A stretch of 64,000 nucleotides of DNA from Hofstenia miamia (taxonomy: Eukaryota; Xenacoelomorpha; Acoela; Hofsteniidae). The first letter of the stretch is position 1. Each line of letters starts with the position of its first letter. A program made the translations under genes and the position numbers. Positions 36,870-49,712 of this stretch are shown in pieces. The notes under the pieces are model-generated. The model was given only the letters and a program-made list of their open reading frames with translations, did not search any database and was not told the origin of the DNA. Location: contig CABFPE010000056.1 in assembly GCA_900660155.1 (NCBI GenBank), positions 459,528 through 523,527 on the forward strand, written 5' to 3'.

Positions 36870-37373
36870 TTTAATTAAGTTGACCTGTTTCGCACTCTGG
36901 TTGAGGAAGCTCCTGGGAAAGTATGCAGAGGTATTCAATTGCACTTACGGAACCAGTACATCTGACTAGAGCATTATATCCATTTACTCTACCGTTCCCC
37001 AAACCATTATGGACTTGTTAAGTTTAGTTGTCTTTGTGCAATATCGAGCTTTATGACGCATTTTAGCAGGTCAACGAACATAGTGTCTCCTTCATGAATA
37101 AAGTTCAATTATAAAATCAATTATATAAACCATGAAATTTTCTCAGTTATAGTTCAAATAGCAGCTGCAATTTAAGGCATGATCATCAATAACTACCAGA
37201 CCAATATGACTGTAATTACAAAAAACGACATGTACCTTAACTATCATTAGTTGGTGATAATTTGAGACATCTGCGCTACAAAATTTTAAGGGGTATATTT
37301 CTTCAAAAATGTACTAACCAATTCTTTAATAAGTTTGATTTAATCGACCACGACTATATATATATATATATAT
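36870..37373. other. Gene-free interval ending in (TA)n
   Basis: Non-coding AT-rich DNA. A TA tract at 37355-37373 ends at the N of 37374. Confidence 0.6.
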
Positions 37374-37374
37374 N

Positions 37375-37709
37375 ATAACTAATGACTATATTAAGGAATT
37401 AACTTATGGCTTTAGATTTTTTTACAAGAGTAGATGGCAATCTTAATTGGGGGACATCAATTAGGACAATGAATAGAATAAATTTTATATAGTCCTTAGA
37501 TTAAATATAACAGAACTAATCAACTATATATGTATATATATATATATATATACATATATAGTTGATTAGTTCTGTTATATTTAATCTAAGGACTATATAA
37601 AATTTATTCTATTCATTGTCCTAATTGATGTCCCCCAATTAAGATTGCCATCTACTCTTGTAAAAAATCTAAAGCCATAAGTTAATTCCTTAATATAGTC
37701 ATTAGTTAT
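37375..37709. repeat. 335-bp near-perfect palindrome centred on (TA)n
   Basis: The left arm from 37375 (ATAACTAATGACTATATTAA...) is the reverse complement of the right arm ending at 37709 (...TTAATATAGTCATTAGTTAT). The arms are about 167 bp. The only difference noticed is one base in a T run (7 against 6). The centre at about 37528-37557 is alternating TA. The left arm starts directly after an N, so a mis-extended contig end is at least as likely as a genuine hairpin. There is no coding frame. Confidence 0.9.
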
Positions 37710-39410
37710 TTGATAGGAAAATGAAGTCGATTTTCTATGATAAAAATCAATTTCATTTTCCAAGTTCACGAATCACCTGATATGCGCATGATGTGGATAA
37801 TTAATTGTGCTTCGATGTCATCTCGTTTATTTCATTTTTCTTAAATTTGAAAAATTGACACAATATTAGCTAAAATCTCCGGAAATTGAAGAACAGATAT
37901 AACACGTGCAAGTTCTCACAAAATGGAAGGTGGTCGACAAAGCCAAAAATTCATGAATATTGATTGCCGGTGTATCCTTTACAGTAATATTCCACTGACA
38001 AGACGGCATGGCGTCCCTTTAATTTTAAATAAACTAAAACTTTCTCCGAATTCTACTCTTGATCAGTTTTATCGATAGTCGCATATTTATCATTATCGTT
38101 TATCATTGCCCTTAATATAGTTCAATGAAACTCAATAATACATGAGACAGCATTTCTGCTATTCCACTTAACAAGAAAATCATAAACATAAAATAGGACA
38201 GCAAAGCAGAAATTTCTCCACCCATCGACAACATTTAATAAAAATATTGAGATTAAAATGTAAATTTCTATTATCAAAAAGAGTTTCCTACACAGCAGAT
38301 AATAGCAGGTGATAGAATGCTTGACGCCGACTTGATGTAATGACTTTCTTATTTCCAAGTAAAATAATATTTTGAGCATGATATGTTGCATTCCAACATT
38401 AGCATATTACACTTGATTAGGTAGGTAAATTAGCCATAAGCGAATTAATCACTAATGCAAACAGATAGATTGCGGCAGGAAGATAATGTCTTGACAACAA
38501 CTTCCAGCACTTAATTAAATGGCAATTTATAAGTACATATATACAAAATTTATACTTATCCAGAGGGCGTTAGATACAAAATATCAAATACCGTTGCTAT
38601 TGTAGATTTTCTAAATGCAAGGAATAACTTGAAGCTCATAGAAATTAAAGTCTTGCTTCTATTTATCGAAACAAAATGCATCAAATGATAAAATGCCCTT
38701 GAACGTTATTATTGTATTTTTTACTGCTATATACTACAGAGTACTCTTAATTCAATAAAAACTTAATGTATATAGATATACAATAGTTATTAGTATTTAG
38801 TAGCAATGTATTTATATATATATATATAAAAACTGGTTGAATTATTTGTCCAATTTCTTTCATAAGTTATTCATTAAAAATTGATAAATTTACCGTTTTT
38901 GATGGGGAATATAAATTATACAAAAGGAATGACAGTTATAAATAATGAATATTGTACGACGTGTCTCCTTAGAAAACAATTTGAATATAGTAAATGGGAC
39001 AGGGCGGTTCAAAGTTATCATTAATAGGTCACATCATGCCGCAGGCAAAAAAATTGGCCCATTTTAAATCCAATTGTATACGGTATAACATTTAGAAAGT
39101 TTGAGAAATATCATGCTCTAGGATTATCAGTAGAAAATTTGAAAAGTAAGAGTGAAGAGTTCCCTGTCTAGGAAAAAATAGTGCAGATTACTCTATTAAA
39201 AATTTCTGAACAGTCTACCTGAATCTTTTCGCCTAACAGAATCCAACATTAATATTTTAAAAATTTATTTTTAGTAAAAAACACAAAATTATTTAAGAAA
39301 TATGCTACCTATTTAAGATCCGTTGAATTAAAATAAACATAAAAATCAAATTATTATAACAGAATAAAAAATTATTAATTGATGAATTAACATATAACAT
39401 TTTGTTTTGC

Positions 39411-39456
<46 letters not shown>

Positions 39457-40539
39457 AAACGTGGCATGCTGAAAATTATCAACTAATGAAAGAAAGTGGC
39501 CAACAAACAATGGAATTAGAGTGGGCTTTGGATTTTCTCCACTTTCAACAGAATATATAGACATTAGAAGACTGATGTCGTCTCAATCCTTCAACACAAG
39601 GCTTGCCATAAGCAGCAAAGCGAAATATTAGACCCATAGGTTGGGTCAATGTTTCAAAGTAATGTAGGTAATGATTGGGTTAATGAAATACATTATGCAT
39701 ACATATTTCAGGAGAGTTTTATGTTGCTTGTGTTAGTTTTTTAGATTTCATTTTAAACCATTTCCGTTTTAAATGCATTTTGTATGTTTTATTTTCAAAA
39801 GAAATAATATAAGCTGGTTTTATTTTGATCACTATATTTTCACATATATTTGAATTGGGCCAAGTGCATTAAAATCAATTAAATGTGGGTAGGTCTGGGT
39901 TGTGCCAAATATAATGTCCTAATTGCAGCTCTGGTTCTATTATTTATGGACTGCATGAGGCAGGGTTGCGTTTGAACTTTCAACATTATCTAATTTTAGA
40001 ACATCACACTACAGCAAAATATTTAAAATTTTTCATTTGTAAAATATTTATACAATTCTATCTATGTTTTCACTATAGTCTTGTTTTCCATTTTTGCTAT
40101 TCTTTGATTTTTTAATAATTTTAAAAAAGTTTTTAAACCCCACAGCGCATTTCTCTTTGTTATTCATCCAGGTAAAACTCTTTTCCAAATAATGCATGCA
40201 AAAAATACACAAACAAATGAATTTAATTTAAAGTTCAATGCTCAGTGTTGTAGTTAAGGGAGTATGGCATATTCATACCAACACGAAAATTTAAAAATTT
40301 GATGTATTTACGATAAATTTGAATCATTTTGTTATGAATTTTGTTTTATTAATTGTGGGAAAGTGGAATATAAATTCTTTTCAATGATAACTTAGAAATC
40401 TGTCGAGACTCAATTTAGAGGCAATTTAGAGGATTTCAATATAGGTCATCATTTTATTAAAATAAATTATATTTTGGCTAGTTGCCACTCATGATTTTAA
40501 CTAAACCCAGAATGCATACAAAATTACAGAGATGGAATT
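37710..40539. other. Gene-free interval with TA tracts
   Basis: Holds the original copy (38049-38136) of the displaced 88-bp segment and TA tracts at 38812-38829 and 39416-39452. No gene recognised. An 89-codon minus-strand frame at 38122-38391 lacks any recognisable motif. Confidence 0.5.
38049..38136 (+). repeat. 88-bp segment, probable native copy
   Basis: Identical to 36544-36631. Here it sits in uninterrupted sequence, so this is likely the true location. Confidence 0.85.
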
Positions 40540-40630
40540 GGATCGCATCTCGGATAGGTTCGGATCAGATCGGATCGGATGCAGATCGGATCTAAATTTT
40601 GAGAAAATTTTGGATCTGTTTCGGATCCGA
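40540..40630 (+). repeat. GGATCGGATC-type short tandem repeat
   Basis: Irregular repetition of CGGATC/AGATCGGATC units (GGATCGCATCTCGGATAGG, TCGGATCAGATCGGATCGG, then GGATCTG and CGGATCCG). It is a GC-rich island in AT-rich surroundings, perhaps related to the GGGTCGG-type repeats. Confidence 0.6.
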
Positions 40631-43600
40631 AAATTTTGAAAAATTGTGTATATTGTACATTTTATGCATTACGCACATTTTTACTTTGAATGCCACTTTA
40701 AAAATGTTAAAAATCTCAATCCCTTATAGAATTGGTGACGAATATTTCAAATTTGAAAATGCGATTCATGTTAGCCATCACAAAATGATAAAATAGTAAA
40801 GCAACCAAAAGCATTTGTTTATGTAAACTTGCAAATGGAAAGGCAGAAGAAACACACACAAGCAAGTGGAATAACTTAGTTGCAAAAAATTAATGATGCC
40901 AATATAATTTGGGATGCTCTTCAATAAAAAATTCTGATGTAAGATGCATTATAGGCAACTTGGAATGCCAAGATCAACGTAGTTTTCAGAAAGTTCGTGA
41001 TTATTATAATCACTAATTCAAATATTTGTATAGAGCCATACTTTGGCATAGCAATAATTTGGGTATTAATTTTCTTAATGCCGCTTTAATATAATTCAAA
41101 ATTTGTAATCCAATCTAGTATCCAATTTCAATGAAAAGTAAATTCAAAATTAATATATTTAAATCTCAAATTTGGTTTGATAAAATGAATTTTTCTATCT
41201 CGGATTTTATTAAACTCTACTAAAACTTTTTTAATGTCTTGCAATATATATATATTGGGTGTGTTCTTAAATTTGCCATTGTTTGTGCTATTCATTTTTT
41301 CATCTCCTTGGCTGTTATTTTGAAGTAAGCTTTATCTTGTTTGAAACAACTTCAATTCTTAATTCATAGTAACATTGCAAAATAGTGAATTTTGGATTTA
41401 GACATAATAAAATTAATAGGTGATGAATAGGCTTGGCGGTTAGAGCCCGTCTGAGATACCGTTAACTCTATTCTGTGATCGTATTGGACTTTGAAAAGCG
41501 TTTCTATTTTTCTAATTTGCCTTGCCTTCACATTTTGTGAGTATCTGAAATTAATTTTATAAGTTATATGTATATTTTCTATCAGTACCAATTTTTTAAA
41601 CAATAGAACAATGAAAACAATGGAATACAATAGAAAACAGTAGAAAATAAAAAACCATGTTTTCTATAACACATTTTTCACCTTTTATCAGTGCTGCTCC
41701 GTTCAATGAGATACTTAGAAACTTTTTCTACCTTTTTGAATGATTTGTTGTTGCAAGACACTGTGGATTTATTGAGAATACTGTTATTATTGTCTTCTAA
41801 AATATTTCCAAAAACTTCATGCCCACTTTTACAGAAACCTAACAATAGCTATTGTTTAAATCCATTGTTTTATTTTACTTGTACTCTACCTTGACCTCTC
41901 TGAGAAAACAAAATTGAATATTTCCTATAATTCAGGAAGAAAAAACTCACTTTTGAGTGTATAGAAANAGTTAAGATGTCCATTAAATTACCCCTTGTCA
42001 AATACAAACACGCAGGGGTGGACAATTTTTAATTGGAATTCCACGAATAGATTTTTTAGTTCCATAAATTAATCGATTTTGGCCTTTCACATTCAGAGTA
42101 TTGCCAACTTTTGGCAATAATTAGAATGAAAATAATAGATCAAAAATCATGGTAAATTAAATAGTTTGGTATTAATACAAATCANGTTTCCTGTTCATTT
42201 TCCGCCTACTCCACTGTCATTGGTTGGAGTTCTACTCCTTTGTATTTAGCGAGATGACATTAGGAAAGCATATAACTTCATATCAAATTTATTACAAATA
42301 CTTGATGTGTACTACCAAATTTTGGAACAGATCGCCATTCTATGATTATAATACGTATATGTTCTGCTAATACGATACTTGTGTGAATTTGGTTTTAATT
42401 TATAATATTTTCAATATTTTACAATTGGTTATGGCGACATCGCTAGAAATACATTTATCGTTGTCAATCACTTTTTATTATAAATGTCTTGTCATGATTT
42501 TTATAACCAGCTTAATATCCGATTCATGGAAGAATCATCAATGTTTAATAAGGCGACAGTCGCACTAGTCCGATAATTGCTATATTCCGTCACTGATCTC
42601 TTTCAGGTCAAATTATTTATGAGACATTTACGTAAAATCAATGTTTCAAAGAATGGAATAAATTAAGGTTTTCCAAGATAAGATGGAAGGTATTACGCAA
42701 TTTCGTGACTAATACAACGTGAAGAAGCAGAGAGTGCGATTACGCAATGAATCATTCGATTTTGTGAAATTATTTAGTTTAGTGAATTAGAAACTATAAA
42801 AGGGGGAAATATATTAATGGAATTTTCCATGTTGACAGCTTTATATATAATTGAGGTACCACATCAAGTGAAACATTTAAGCATCAATGATTTTTTGCCG
42901 GCACACCCTATAGGCCTATACTTTTTCAAAAAATATTAGGTGTTACAATTACCGGATTATTTCTGATATAAAACTTGGATTAGTACAATATCGTACTTTA
43001 AGTAATTGCCAATAATACACCAATGTACTAAAACCATTGATTTTCATCGATGTACATTTCGTATCGGAAGGCCAGGGAATTGGTTTGGTCGTTTCAAATA
43101 TAATTCAATAGAGCTGGGTTGATTTTTGTTGAGCTTTTACATGAATGGTGATTTGCAGTTTGCCTCTCGCAGCTTTTAGAACTGAATTATACTGGTTAGT
43201 GAACCGTGTAAATAAACTAATGATTGTAAATTAATGAAAATTGGCCAAGAGTGAGAAGTAACCTTCTCTAGCCCCTTGGTAAATTTTTCTTCTTCATCCC
43301 AATTTAAGTGCAAAGGTAGAAAAGATCAGAGCTGTACTCCTGAATAATTAACAAGGACCTATAAATCTGAGCAAAGTATGTTTATCTTATATTTTGACCA
43401 AATTTAACTTCTTAAAAATAAAATTCAATAGCCCACACCGTAATATAACTTTGACAAAGAAGGGAGGCTCATTCCCCTATCAAATTTAACAAGGTTGGCT
43501 GAGCCTCCTGATCACCCCTCGAGTACACCTCTGGTAAAGATTTAGGTAAAAAATTGTGCTCTTCAAGTTATTTATTTCATCAAAATAATATTCTAGCACT

Positions 43601-45170
43601 GATTATGGAAAAAGTCGTTGAAATTTTTCTAATTTACCATTTCATTGAGTGTTCTTGTTAATTAACTCTTAACTTATGGGTCATATGCCATTACAAAGAA
43701 TTCAATTATTGCATAGTTTATCACAAATTTGAGGAAGAAAATATTCAGAAAATTAAATCCAATTTCTAGTTTATGATAACCCTGCAGTAAAATGTCTTTA
43801 TTAAGACAGAAGCGCACTAGCAATGCATTGCAATGTTGGAAGCCAATCATCCTCATCCTCACCCAAGTTGACCCATCGGTGTTTTGGTTTACCGAAATCA
43901 TCAATTATTTTGGCTAACTTTGTATCCCTTCAAAATTTATTAAGCATGAAATCCACCGTCTACCTGTGGCATACGTATTAGATTACGTTTGTAAACAACT
44001 ATATTTCTGTGTATGTTACAGCCTTATTTTCATTGGTAACCAATGATTAGCTACATTTCTTCACCAATCGTCCATGAACCGAAAACTACATTGAAAAGAG
44101 TTCGCTGCTAAAAGGTTTAGTTTGTTAATGAATTTCAAGTATTTAAAATTTTTTTTACTACTAGCTTTTACCGTTTACACGACAATTATGTTCTTGGAAT
44201 ATTTAAATTTCCAAAGCGGAAACTCTAAGTTAGGTGTGTAATTTCAGTATCCATAGCGAATTTATTCAATTTACGAATGTGATCAGGCATCCTACACTTT
44301 CTAGGTCATTCAAGAAACTCAGAGGTTACGAAACGTATGAATGCCTAAAAAATTTATGGTTTCAAGTTGGGTAAAATTTAATAACCAAAGTTAAGAAAGT
44401 CAGCGATAGTTCAGAATGGATTTGCCAACATTTACAATGTGATAAAAATTATAAATTACATTGAAAAGGCAAGATGAGGTGATCATGTGCACATGGGAAA
44501 TAGATCGTAGATAGTCAGCTTTTGCGACTATGTGGTTTTGAACCCTGGCAAAATTTTGAAAGTATAGTAAGAAGGCATGTATCCAAGCGCAAAGACATCT
44601 TGTAAGAAGGAACCAAGTCAATGAATATGAAACAGGATGGCTATATGCAAGGAGAGCATAATATTAAGCTTATGTTAAGCACTCCTCGGCTAACACTAGA
44701 CCCGGATGAATCATATTAAGAAAAGATTATTATTATGCAGAAAATTTACTTCCCAAACACTGATGACAATTATGGCTATTCTAATCAAGTGAAATTGGAA
44801 AGCAGTTCAAGCTCAGTTTACTCGTAATTTGTGAGTATCTATGTTTGCAGGTAATCTGCCATTAGTTGCTCAACGAGAATATAGAAGTAGATATTTCTAT
44901 TAGCCTGTTGCTATTGTTATGCAATAAAAAATTTTCTGTTGTCGATGAATGAATAATTAATGGGGCTAAATGTTCTACATTTTGTAATCGGATTTACTAT
45001 GTATTAATAATTGAGTGCGAAGCTTGCAGAATTTTTATTTAGAGATAAAGCATAAGAGAGAAGATTTGCATATGTTGCAATAAATTATTTCTATAATATA
45101 TTGACATTTTCAAAGGAGTTCAAGATTTTATTGTTTTACAGTAATTTATACATACATGAATATATGTTCC

Positions 45171-45222
<52 letters not shown>

Positions 45223-46866
45223 TTATGAAGAGTTGGATTGCAAAATGCGATATATCCTTTTTAGTATTTTTCAGAAAAAGTGATTTTGCTGTGTCTTTTA
45301 AAATGATTTCATAGCCATATATATTTATTATGACAATGCTATGTATAGTACTAGGTGAGTTTTAAGTTGACAATTAGTGATACAGCTGTATTTACGTTCG
45401 ATTTGGATAAAAAGGCACAACATTAAGGGTATTTTATTTTTTAAAATGCGATATATTATGTATTTCAATATTAAATGCTATTGATAAATTACCTGTCAGT
45501 GGGAAATTACAGCAACTATGGTTTTTGTTCAGATATTTAGATTCTATAATTTTCTTATTGACCTCTGTCAACATCATGGACCTATTGTTATTCTACATTA
45601 TTACGAATTTACGCTACTTACCAAGTATGCTCATGAATATGGCTTTGCACAAACCAACTTTGGCGGGTATTACTTAGCATTTAATGGAAATATTGCATGA
45701 TTAGTTCTCAATTGATTAGACACGCAAATCTGACTTGAAGCTTGTATTTCTATAAAACGCAATAACTTGGAGTTTTGTTGCATCTTATTCGAAGTTCAAA
45801 GATACTGGCGTCGCGACCGCAATTGATCTAAGGTATATGATCAGTTCCACTATATTGAAGAACATTTGCTTCATGCAATAAGTCATCCTGTCGCATTTTG
45901 CGTCCGCTTTCGGCAAGTACAACAGATTCTTATCAATCCATGATAACAAGTGATGAAGCGGCCACTTCCTGAATGATTTGTGTTATGAGAATATATCTAG
46001 AGAAATATTTCACACAATGGATAACGCATAAATTTGAAGGAGATGGATATTTCGCATTTTGCACAAAAACTGAATTTTTGAAGATGAATTCCAGAAAATT
46101 GAATTCAATTTAAACTTCAAGCTTTTGGCAGGAGATGGGAATATATAAAATCTGATCTAAACTCAATTTTCAAAAAATGGATGCATCACGTTTTGAAATT
46201 GAACTCTTCATATATATGATAATTATTCCTCAAATATATTGTCAAAGTCTCATTCCTTTAAAAAGAGAACTGACATTTTTAAAATGCATTTTTCTATATA
46301 ATAGTAATGCTGTTTGTTTGTCTGAAGCATGGATAGATTGCAATATAAATATAGGATTGCAGTTCGTCAAGATAGATTAAATATATATAATCATGGTGGT
46401 TGCTAAATTATGTGTGAAAAACTTTACTTTTCAATAGAACTTCCTTTCAAAGAAGATATAAATTTTTCATTTTGACCTCTTTTCAAATTGAAATGTTATT
46501 TACTACTTGTCATTGGTGTTTATAACCATCCTGATTCGAGCAGCTACAGAGTTGATGTTAAAAGATTTTCAGAAACCCTATATTTTACATTGAGCTTTGT
46601 CGCAATTTAATTTCTAGGCCTCAAATTAAAAGTAATTAGAATTTGCAAATACATATTTATCTACAAATGGCTGGTAGTACCTGCTAGTTTTTTAAAAATT
46701 CATTCAATCAACTTTCGTTCTGCACTTTGCTTATATAAAGGTTAGGGTTAGGGTTTTGTTTGAGTTTGTCAGAACTACATTTAAATCAAATCAAAGAGAT
46801 ACTTTGTCGAACGTAATTAATCAGTCGATTATCGACTGTGAATATTTATGAAAATCAATAATTACG

Positions 46867-46901
<35 letters not shown>

Positions 46902-47956
46902 CATATATATAAAAAGTGTGTTTATCATGTAAAAAAATTTAATTATTATGAATTGCTACCGAATGTCTACATATCCCTACATGGTTATTGAAATTTGTAT
47001 TCAACCCAAAACTGAAAGCAACAATTAATAAATAATTGTTGAATAAATCATTAAATAAGAGACAATGATATAGTTAGTGCACTACCTTGACATATATGCA
47101 TAATTAAACTAACTATATTATCAAACGAATAATCTAGATCTTCAAATAGTAAGGATTTTATTAATTTTCACTACAATGTAATTAATTTGTTTTACAGAAG
47201 CGAAAACAGAGAAACAAATTATCTAAATGTGAGAGCAGAAACAAATAAATCTAAACAAACACATATTTGCTTCTTAAACTCACTAGAGTTTATTAAAAAA
47301 TTTACTTCAGGATATGGATAATTCCAATAAAAATTGTCTATATTTGAGCACTTTTAGTTCAATTACACTGCGCAAAATCAAATTCATTGATTCTAAATCG
47401 AATTTTTGCATAAATTACAAAAATCATATTCGTTTTTGTCGATTAGTCGCAGATTTTCTAAAAATTTGAATTTCATACTTTTAGAGGTGAAAATATGTAG
47501 GAGGTTGACGTTGTTGCCTTAAATGTACAATTTTATTGCTGTAATGTTTCATAGAGAAATGAGGCTTTCTAGTTTTTATAAGCCAACTAAATTTGGATTG
47601 TACGCTAGTGGGTGATGTAATTCATTTTTGTATTTTGAAGCATTGCATTATAAGCTATGTTTACTTAATATTTTTGCTAATGCCTCGATCTTGTAAAACG
47701 CTTCTGTTATATATTTGTCGCAAATTTACACAGAAACGCAATCAACGTAATATCTCCAGCCAGTAAAAACAGTTGCATTTTCATCCTTGCAAAGTTGGTG
47801 ATCAGGAGAAATCGTGGTCCCCTCACATATGTTGAGTTAATTGTCAAGCTCGATTGGCAACATGGTATAGTAAAGAAATTGCATTACCATTTGGCATACC
47901 AATGATGTGGTGTAAACCCACTAATCAAATACAAACTAGAGGTGTGAATTCCTAAT
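40631..47956. other. Long gene-free interval
   Basis: Over 7 kb without a recognised gene. TA tracts lie at 45173-45220 and 46868-46898. Single Ns are at 41968 and 42185. An A-rich ACAATAGAA-type minisatellite is at about 41600-41650. There is a short GGTTAGGGTTAGGGTT run at 46740-46755 and a lone hAT-type end GTACACCTCTG at about 43522-43532. Open frames of 60-88 codons have no protein-like motif. Confidence 0.5.
45173..45220. repeat. (TA)n microsatellite
   Basis: About 23 uninterrupted TA units, the longest uninterrupted TA tract in the window. Confidence 0.95.
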
Positions 47957-48266
47957 ATGAACACAACACAAACACAATCGTGTTTTGAGTAGAGTTGGAT
48001 GCAGTGATTTGTGTTCGTGTTGTACTTTAATTTATCGTGTCAAGATATTCATGTTTTTCAGTTTTTATTATCCAATCTAAAATACATAATAATTTTTAAC
48101 TTCAATTCCAAAATGCCACATTCTGTTATGCAATACAATAATCGACGATAGGACTATGGGGTGTTAGGATTAGGTAGGACAACAAAAATATTTATTCAAA
48201 AAATTCGTGCTCATGTTAGAGTCATGTTGGCTTTTCAAACAAATTTTGTGTTTGTGTCATGTTCAT
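47957..48266. mobile_element. Non-autonomous TIR element with 21-bp ends
   Basis: ATGAACACAACACAAACACAA at 47957-47977 and its reverse complement at 48246-48266 differ at 2 of 21 positions. Inside are more CGTGTT-type motifs (ATCGTGTTTTG, GTTCGTGTTGTAC, TCGTGTCAAG), as is common for MITEs with GTGTTCGTGTT ends. No matching target duplication was found. It abuts the transposase-like pseudogene at 48309 but its relation to it is unknown. Confidence 0.5.
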
Positions 48267-48308
48267 GTTTAACCTATACTAGGTCTCGTTGTGTTGAAGA
48301 CTACATTA

Positions 48309-49712
48309 GAATGATTGCACACTTCTACTACAGACTGCTATTTCTGCATGACAGAAGAAATCTCAGAAGAGCAATCAACAAGAAAGATCTCATACCCAAA
48401 TATTGCGTCTGTTGTGAGTCCTGTACCTCATAACAATTTGATTCCAGTTTCCATACTGCCAATTGTTTTGGAAGTACTTAACTATGATAGGTCAAGTGGG
48501 TTTACATCTGCGGATGAAGAGAGTCGATGAAATATATGCTTGTGAAGTAAACTTATCACCAAAATTTTTTACACAGGCAGATCTCAATGACTTGGCAAAA
48601 GATTTAAATCTGAAAAACGATTTGAGTGAGTTATTGGCCTCTTGCCTTTAGGAACGCAATCTACTTGAAACTGGAGTAAAGGTTTCATCATTCAGGAAAT
48701 GCTCTATTGACTTTATTTGCTTTTTCAGCATGGAAGGTGAAATGTCCAATTGCAATGACATATTGGGCCTTTTTGAAATTTGTGAGTGTCCATACAATCC
48801 TGATGAATGGCGCTTATTCATTGATGGTTCAAAATACAGCATCAAAGCAGTTTTATTCTCATATTGGAAATATTTTGCCTTCCGTTAATTTGCCTATTTA
48901 GTTACTATATGTGAAACCTATGAAATCATAAAAACTATTCCTACAGCAATGGCTACTGTGTGCTGACCTCAAAGTTGTAGGAATTGTAACAGGTTTGTAT
49001 CAAGGCCACACAAAATCTGTTGCTTCTTGTGTGAGTGGGACAGCAAAGACTGTCACCAACACTATATACGAAAAAAATGGTCTCAAAAAAGAACATCAGT
49101 ACCAGGAGTAAAGAACATACAACATCAACTACTTGTTCCATTAGAAAAATTAGTTTTACTACCACTAAATTTAAAACTGGGGCTATTTAAGCAATTTATT
49201 AAAGCCGTTGATAAAAATGGTCATTAAATATGAATTTGCATGGCAAATTTCATAAGCTTTCCAGGGAAAAAGTTCAAGAAGGTGTCTTTATTTGACAACA
49301 AGCTCGCAAGTTAATACTGAATATTGAATTCACTAATCTTATGAATGATTGTGTGAAAAAAGCTTGGGAATCCTTTTGTAACGTTGTGAATAGTTTCCTT
49401 GGTCAGCACAGAAATCCAAACTACAGAGAAATAATCGATGAACTTTTGAGGAACTACACGTCCATGGGCTGTAAGATATCCTTAAAAGTCCACTTTTTTT
49501 ACTCACATTTAGACTTCTTCCAAAGAAATCTTTGCTATGTTTGTGATTATCATGGGGAACAATTCCACAAGTGTATTGCATGATCGAACAACACTATAAG
49601 AGCAAGTGAAAAGTGGCCATATGGCTGATTACTGCTGGGGCCTTATGAGATAATTTTCAATGTTACACAAGAAGAAGTGAAAGATTGAAAAACACTTTTA
49701 ATAAAGTAAATT
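48309..49712 (+). pseudogene. Broken transposase-like gene (YPNLPSA..PVPH family)
   Basis: Fragments in changing plus-strand frames follow one conserved protein from start to end. TTDCYFC starts at about 48327, then KISYPNIASVVSPVPHN at about 48378. FFTQADLNDLAKDLNLKN lies near 48570 and YNPDEWRLFIDGSKYSIKAV near 48800. CEWDSKDCHQHYIRKKW..TSVPG runs from 49030 and LNLKLGLFKQFIKAVDKNGH to 49227. KAWESFCNVVNSFLG runs from 49360, then KISLKVHFFYSHLDFFQRN and GEQFHKCIA up to 49580. HMADYCWGLMR is near 49620, followed by a basic tail YTRRSERLKN and an AATAAA near 49700. I recognise this as a multi-copy family of uncharacterised proteins in aphids, molluscs and Hydra (relatives read PDEWRLFIDSSK, CFLC.WDSR, KLGL.KQFVKALD, SHLDYFPENLG). 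Roughly six frame breaks and stops make it a pseudogene. No TIRs were found around it. The family is distinct from the 29-32 kb element. Confidence 0.8.

Noticed and set aside
41430-41490. GGCGGTTAGAGCCCGTCTG... tRNA-like stretch (similar hint at 7385-7440)
   Set aside because: No complete cloverleaf, acceptor stem or clear A and B boxes could be made. A tRNA-derived SINE was considered but no tail or copies were visible.
43255-43532. Possible hAT MITE ending GTACACCTCTG
   Set aside because: Only one end resembles a terminus; no paired left end or target duplication was found.
46740-46755. GGTTAGGGTTAGGGTT telomere-like run
   Set aside because: Only about two and a half units; too short to claim an interstitial telomeric repeat.
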